DNA from: Nannocystis sp.
Lineage (GTDB): Bacteria; Myxococcota_A; Polyangia; Nannocystales; Nannocystaceae
NCBI GenBank assembly: GCA_016712315.1
Contig: JADJRG010000013.1
Span: 2,330,001 to 2,394,000 of the forward strand
Reading direction: 5' to 3'
Length of the DNA stretch: 64,000 bases
Shown here: in pieces, positions 59,999-64,000 of the stretch
How the letters are laid out: each line of letters starts with the position of its first letter
Numbering within the stretch: the first letter of the stretch is position 1
Notes under the pieces: model-generated
What the model was told of the DNA's origin: nothing
The model's input: only the letters and a program-made list of their open reading frames with translations
Databases searched by the model: none
Position numbers and translations under genes: made by a program

Positions 59999-60689
59999 TC
60001 GACGGGGCGCGCTCGGCGCCTGGATCGCCTGTTTGCTGGCCTTTGGGTCAGCTTGTGGGCCGCGGCGGCCGGCGGATCTGGTGAGTGCGCCGCCGCCGGA
60101 GGCGGGCGCGGCGCCGGAGGCGTCGATACCGGCGGAGGAGTCGGCGCCCCCCGCGGTCGAGGCGCTATGGGAGCGCGATCAGGTGTCGCTGTCGGAAGCC
60201 GAGCGGCTGCTGGCAGAGAACCGGGCGCGGCTGCGGGCGGCGGGGATCGTGGCGGCGGCAGCGAGCGACGCGGACGAGTCGGTCAGCGAGGGCGTCGCGG
60301 GCGGCGTCGCGGGCGGCGTCGCGGGCGGCGCGTTGGGGGGCTCCGCGGTCGGTAAAAAAGCCGGCGGTGCGCCGCAGGAGAAGCACGCGCGGCCGAGCGC
60401 GCCAGCCCAAGGGTACGGGGGGGCGGCTGCGCCGAGCCCGACGAAGCGGAAGGACACCGCGGCGCGCGCGCCGACGTCTTGGCCGGCGAGCGAGGCGCCG
60501 GCCGGCGATGACGCGGGCGGCGTGTGCCTGAGGATCTGCGAGCTGACGGCGGCGACCTGCGAGCTGAAGGCGCGGATCTGCGCGCTGGCGAGCCGCCACG
60601 CGGGGGACGCTCGTTATGAAGCGGTTTGCGCGCAAGCGACGACCGACTGCGCGCTGGCGAGCCGCGCGTGCTCGTCCTGCGCGGCGTGA
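59985..60689 (+). CDS. Eight-cysteine lipoprotein B
   Basis: 234 residues from ATG 59985, which overlaps lipoprotein A's end by 14 nt. Lipobox Cys24 (FGSAC), an acidic/Ala-rich region with a helical LSEAERLLAENRARLRAAG, a Gly-rich GVAGGVAGGVAGG stretch from a 12-nt tandem repeat (60291-60326), then the Cys module from residue 181 with spacing identical to lipoprotein A. Sequence between Cys is also similar (LKARICALASRHAGDARYE versus LKAQICGLRDRHGDEPRYE), showing tandem duplication. Probable envelope protein regulated by the upstream sigma factor. Confidence 0.8.
   Translation: MAALDRRGALGAWIACLLAFGSACGPRRPADLVSAPPPEAGAAPEASIPAEESAPPAVEALWERDQVSLSEAERLLAENRARLRAAGIVAAAASDADESVSEGVAGGVAGGVAGGALGGSAVGKKAGGAPQEKHARPSAPAQGYGGAAAPSPTKRKDTAARAPTSWPASEAPAGDDAGGVCLRICELTAATCELKARICALASRHAGDARYEAVCAQATTDCALASRACSSCAA
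60291..60326 (+). repeat. 12-nt tandem repeat, three copies
   Basis: Three perfect copies of GGCGTCGCGGGC encoding GVAG units in lipoprotein B. Confidence 0.85.
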
Positions 60690-60756
60690 GCGCGCCCTGG
60701 CGGAGGCTCAGGTGCGCCTTGTGTTTCGTGGGCGAGGCTGGTCTCCTTCAATAAAG

Positions 60757-62247
60757 ATGATGATGCCTTCGCCGACACGTCCCCTCTCCGCCTTGTTGAT
60801 CCTGACCGTGAGCGCCGCGTGCAATGGCGATGACTCGGGCGATGGGTCCGCCACCGAGACCAGCGGGGCGACCGCGACGAGCGTCGCTTCGACGAGCGCG
60901 GGCTCGACGAGCGCGGGCTCGACGAGCGCCGGCAGCGGCACGGAGACGGGCTCCGGGGAGACGAGCCAGGCGACGGACGCGACGACCACAGCGACGACGA
61001 CGACGACGACGGACGCGACGACGGACGCGACCACCGCGGTGACCGCGACGGACGCGACCACCAGCGACTCGGACTCAGACTCAGGCTCGGCGACCGACAC
61101 GGACACGGACACCGACACAGACACCGACGACTCGACGACGGGGATGCAAGGCTGCCCGCCGGACGCGACGCCGAAGACCTTTGATTTTATCTACATCGCG
61201 AACACCTCGCAGGACACCGTCTCGAAGATCAATACGATGACGGGGGTCGAGGCGGGGCGTTATCGGGTGGCGCCGGGGCAGTCGAACGCGTCGCGGACCT
61301 CGGTGAACCAGTTCGGCGACGTGGCGGTGTCGAGCCGCCACGAGGGGCGGGTGACCAAGGTGGCGGCGCTGGAGGTGCGCTGTAAGGACCTGAATAACAA
61401 CGGGGTGATCGACTCATCGACGGGGACCAATGATATCCGCGCGTGGGGTCAAGATGAGTGCGTGGTCTGGTCGACGCCGATCCCGTCGCCGAGCTATACG
61501 CACGGGCCGCGGGCGACCGCGTGGGAGGCGGTGGTGCAGGACCCGGTGACCTGCGAGATGCCGGTCCCGCGGCTGTGGATCGGCTACAAGGACAACGCGA
61601 ACGCGGCCCACTTCCTGCGGCTCGACGGCGACAGCGGGGCGATCCTCGACGACGTGGTGATGCCGGGGTGGGGTAACTCGTTCTCGCCGTACGGCGGCGC
61701 GGTGAACACGGCCGGGGACTTCATCGCGACCGGGTATGACGGCGATAAGGTGGTGAAGATCGACGCGGTGACGCTCGAGATCACCGACCTCGGGCTGCCG
61801 CCAGGGACCTATAAATATGGCATGGGGGTCGACGGTAAGGGCGACGTGTGGATCGGCTCCTTCGCGGGCGCCCATAACCTCTATCACTATAAATCTGGCG
61901 AGGGGCAGTGGGTGGGGCTAGGCGCCGGCGGCGGCTCGATCCTGGGGGTGGCGATCGACAAAGAAGGCCGGGTCTGGGGCGCCGGCACGGGGCCGTGCCG
62001 GCTGGTCGAGGCCGACTCGGCGACGGACACGTACTCGAACACGAACATCCTGCTGCCGGGGTGTAGCTCGCCGTGGGGGGTGAGCGTCGATAATGAGGGG
62101 TATATCTGGGTCGTCGATAAGGGGAATAAGGCGTTTAAGGTCGACCCTGACACCTATGAGGTGAAGCTGGTCTTCGATAAGCTCATCAACCCGTACACGT
62201 ACTCCGACATGACCGGACAGGGGCTACAGCTGGTGATCCCGCAGTAG
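60757..62247 (+). CDS. Ser/Thr/Asp-rich lipoprotein with streptogramin-lyase-like propeller
   Basis: 496 residues; start at ATG 60757 (or the adjacent ATG 60760/60763). Lipobox after LILTVSAAC. Residues ~25-125 are low-complexity Thr/Ser/Asp, from 15-nt and Asp/Thr/Ser repeats, as in many Nannocystales surface lipoproteins. The remainder looks like a beta-propeller of the Vgb (streptogramin-lyase) class: IYIANTSQDTVSKINTMTG, WIGYKDNANAAHFLRLDG, GVDGKGDVWIGSFAGAHNLY, GVAIDKEGRVWGAGTG, GVSVDNEGYIWVVDKGN. Such propellers sit on the cell surface and may bind ligands; enzymatic activity is not implied. Confidence 0.83.
   Translation: MMMPSPTRPLSALLILTVSAACNGDDSGDGSATETSGATATSVASTSAGSTSAGSTSAGSGTETGSGETSQATDATTTATTTTTTDATTDATTAVTATDATTSDSDSDSGSATDTDTDTDTDTDDSTTGMQGCPPDATPKTFDFIYIANTSQDTVSKINTMTGVEAGRYRVAPGQSNASRTSVNQFGDVAVSSRHEGRVTKVAALEVRCKDLNNNGVIDSSTGTNDIRAWGQDECVVWSTPIPSPSYTHGPRATAWEAVVQDPVTCEMPVPRLWIGYKDNANAAHFLRLDGDSGAILDDVVMPGWGNSFSPYGGAVNTAGDFIATGYDGDKVVKIDAVTLEITDLGLPPGTYKYGMGVDGKGDVWIGSFAGAHNLYHYKSGEGQWVGLGAGGGSILGVAIDKEGRVWGAGTGPCRLVEADSATDTYSNTNILLPGCSSPWGVSVDNEGYIWVVDKGNKAFKVDPDTYEVKLVFDKLINPYTYSDMTGQGLQLVIPQ
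60889..60933 (+). repeat. 15-nt tandem repeat, three copies
   Basis: Three near-identical copies of TCGACGAGCGCGGGC encoding STSAG units in the lipoprotein linker. Confidence 0.85.
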
Positions 62248-62277
62248 GACGCGCCGCGCGGCGAGCTGGGCGGCGCG

Positions 62278-63186
62278 CTAGGAGGTGAGCTCGTCGAGGT
62301 TGAGGCCGAAGAGGCCCCGCACGACCGCGCGCAGCAGCTCGGCGACCTGCTGATAGCGCGGGGACTCGGCGAGCGGCTCGGGGATGACGAGGCGGCCGAC
62401 GCACTCGCGGCCGATCTGCTCGGGGAAGAGCACCTCCAGCTCCTCGCCGCGCACCCCGGGGGCCATGGGGTGATCGGGGAGGAAGCCGATGCCGTGGCCG
62501 GCGGCGACCATCGAGCGGAGGAGGTGGATATCGTCCGAGGCGAAGAATGGACGGACGGACACGCCGCCGCCGGACAATAAGGGCCAGCGGCGGCCGTCTT
62601 CGCCGGGAGGGACCCAGGAGAGCAGGTCCTTGGCTTGGAGGTCCTCCACGGTCGCCGGGCGGCCGACTCGATCGAGGTAGGCGCGGCTGGCGAGCACGCG
62701 CTCGGGGATCCGGCTGAGCACGAAGGTGCGGAAGGCGCCCGGTGGAATGTGAGGACCGATATACAAATAGATGTCGACGTCGGCGGGGAAGCTGAGGTGC
62801 TGCTGAGAGGCGAAGTCGGCGCGGACGTGGACGCGGGGGAAGCGGCGGTAGAGCTCGCTCACGAAGCCCGCGACCCACTCCGGGGGCATGCCGACCGGCG
62901 CGCGGATCCGCAGGTCTCCGGCGGGTTCGGCGGGTTGTCGGTGGAATTGGGCGAGGGCGCGGGCGTCGCGGAGGAGCTGGCGGGCTCCGGGCGCGAAGCC
63001 GAGGCCGGCTTCGGTGGGCAGGGCGCCGCGGTGGGTGCGGACCAATAATGTGACGCCGAGCTCGACCTCGAGGGCGTCGAGGCGCTCGCGCAGGGCCGCC
63101 CGCGAGATCTTGAGCGCGGCGGCGGCGCTGAGCAGAGAGCCGTGCTCGAGCACGGCGAGGAAGGCCCGGAGCTGGTCGAGATCCAC
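62278..63186 (-). CDS. LysR-family transcriptional regulator
   Basis: 302 residues from GTG 63186. Typical LysR winged HTH at 1-60 (MDLDQLRAFLAVLEHGSLLSAAA, ISRAALRERLDALEVELGVTLL) and a ligand-binding periplasmic-protein-like domain (about 90-290). It ends 30 nt from the convergent propeller gene and is divergent from no obvious target on its left; the CHRD gene lies upstream on the same strand. It probably uses a small-molecule co-inducer, not identifiable here. Confidence 0.87.
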   Translation of the reverse strand: MDLDQLRAFLAVLEHGSLLSAAAALKISRAALRERLDALEVELGVTLLVRTHRGALPTEAGLGFAPGARQLLRDARALAQFHRQPAEPAGDLRIRAPVGMPPEWVAGFVSELYRRFPRVHVRADFASQQHLSFPADVDIYLYIGPHIPPGAFRTFVLSRIPERVLASRAYLDRVGRPATVEDLQAKDLLSWVPPGEDGRRWPLLSGGGVSVRPFFASDDIHLLRSMVAAGHGIGFLPDHPMAPGVRGEELEVLFPEQIGRECVGRLVIPEPLAESPRYQQVAELLRAVVRGLFGLNLDELTS

Positions 63187-63245
63187 GATTTTTTGAGGGT
63201 ACCCGAATTAGGGCGTCATCTGTAGACCCCGCCGAGAAGGCGCGG

Positions 63246-64000
63246 CTACTGCGGGCCGATGGGGTGGATCTGGCCGCGGAGGTCGCCGAAGTAGGTCTGC
63301 GAGGTGGTGTGCAGGTTAAAATAGAGCTCGCGCTCGAGGGCGAGCTGGGCGACGCCGGCGACGGTGGAGACCTTGGTGGGTTTGAGGCCGCTGAGGGAGG
63401 GGCTGGGGATGACGCAGCCGGCGGTGAAGGCGGCGATGAGGCCGTGGCCGTGCTCGGCGGTGCCGACGATGTGTTCGTTACGGATCTCGACGGAGAGGTG
63501 GCCGTCAGCGAGCTCGGCCTTGAGATCGGTGGCGAGGGAGAGGTCGATGAGGATCGGGCCGAGGATCCCGGGCTTGCCGCAGTGGATGTGGAACATGTTG
63601 ACGGTGCGAGCGTCGACGCCCTCGATCTTGACGTCGATGTAGAGGCGGCTGAGGTCCTTCGAGAAGCGGAGCTGGCCGTGGCCGCGGTGGCCGGCCGCGT
63701 CGCGCTGGGCGCGGGTGAGCGAGGGGGTGGTCGAGCGGAACATCTGCGGCACACCTTGCGGGGTGTTGGACTCTTCGTCGGGCTCCTGGTGAGGGCTGAG
63801 GTAGGCCTCTAAGGTCATGCCGACGTCGACGCCGCGCGAAGGATCGAGCGTCGCGGCGGGCGGCGGGGTGGCGCTGTAGCTGGCGCCGAGGTTGGGGGCG
63901 GCGACGGCGGCGTGGGCGGCGTGCATGGGCTCGCTGGCGGCGTCGGCGGGCTTGCAGGCGAGCAGGGCGGCCGGGATGAGGACGCGGAGGGCGGTGTGGC
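63246..64000 (-). CDS. CHRD-domain lipoprotein, 5' end outside window
   Basis: Open to the window edge. In frame above ATG 63926 the codons read ...LIPAALLACKPADAASEP, a lipoprotein signal peptide (lipobox LLAC), so the true start is upstream of 64000. About 225 residues are visible. A CHRD-like domain spans much of it: GHGQLRFSKDLSRLYIDVKIEGV, VNMFHIHCGKPGILGPILIDL and the C-terminal LHTTSQTYFGDLRGQIHPIG. CHRD domains occur in chordin and in bacterial extracellular proteins. Role unknown. Confidence 0.8.
   Translation of the reverse strand, partial: HTALRVLIPAALLACKPADAASEPMHAAHAAVAAPNLGASYSATPPPAATLDPSRGVDVGMTLEAYLSPHQEPDEESNTPQGVPQMFRSTTPSLTRAQRDAAGHRGHGQLRFSKDLSRLYIDVKIEGVDARTVNMFHIHCGKPGILGPILIDLSLATDLKAELADGHLSVEIRNEHIVGTAEHGHGLIAAFTAGCVIPSPSLSGLKPTKVSTVAGVAQLALERELYFNLHTTSQTYFGDLRGQIHPIGPQ

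Noticed and set aside
60291..60933. Tandem repeats as a CRISPR or satellite array
   Set aside because: Short 12- and 15-nt coding repeats in frame, with no spacers; they encode low-complexity lipoprotein linkers.

Overview
This 64 kb window is a very GC-rich, densely coding chromosomal segment. GC is high at third codon positions and GTG or TTG starts are common. The gene content points to a Myxococcota-type organism, and by gene style possibly the Nannocystales: ECF sigma factors coupled to membrane FecR/TPR proteins, many lipoproteins, Ser/Thr/Asp-rich lipoprotein linkers, a 2,594-residue TPR protein, FabV, acyl-CoA dehydrogenases and an anthraniloyl-CoA monooxygenase fusion. That taxonomic call is an inference from gene style only. 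I saw no rRNA, tRNA, CRISPR array, prophage or insertion sequence.

Layout. 1-4.2 kb: SPFH protein (partial), moaB, an HU-type protein, then an ECF sigma factor with a zinc-finger/FecR/TPR partner. 4.3-16.1 kb: lipoprotein, fabV, a small Fis-type regulator, a MATE pump, an outer-membrane barrel, a rhodanese/MauE pair, glutaryl-CoA dehydrogenase, an SspB-like adaptor, tcdA, a sterol-desaturase-like hydroxylase, a bile-acid-symporter-family transporter, a deoxynucleoside kinase and a DUF938 methyltransferase. 16.1-29.5 kb: a Crp/Fnr regulator, a HAD 5'-nucleotidase, a DASS transporter, slyX/xth/aminotransferase on the minus strand, a glutamine/methionine-type aminotransferase with an omega-amidase, ttcA, a UbiB-family kinase and the two-domain anthraniloyl-CoA monooxygenase. 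29.6-43 kb: a membrane-fused spermidine-synthase-like protein, a di-haem peroxidase-like lipoprotein, an isovaleryl-type acyl-CoA dehydrogenase, an RND exporter, adk, pssA, two small ORFs with a palindrome and a terminator, a Gly-rich RRM protein and an alpha/beta hydrolase. 43-52.8 kb: the giant TPR gene, a lipoprotein and a coiled-coil protein. 52.9-57.2 kb: siroheme reductase, an MNT/HEPN toxin-antitoxin pair, a small radical-SAM protein and an RsuA-type pseudouridine synthase. 57.2-64 kb: a second ECF sigma operon encoding two paralogous eight-cysteine lipoproteins, a beta-propeller-like lipoprotein, a LysR regulator and a CHRD lipoprotein (partial).

Most novel signals: (1) a bipartite DNA palindrome TGTC-N6-GACA found eight times, in several codon phases and between genes, far above a rough expectation of about 0.5; (2) the sigma operon at 57.2-60.7 kb with two tandem lipoproteins sharing one exact eight-cysteine spacing; (3) TANNCT boxes 9-13 nt ahead of start codons that lack Shine-Dalgarno sequences, suggesting leaderless mRNAs; (4) the small-ORF locus at 40.78-41.27 kb; (5) a HEPN toxin lacking the tyrosine its MNT partner is expected to modify.
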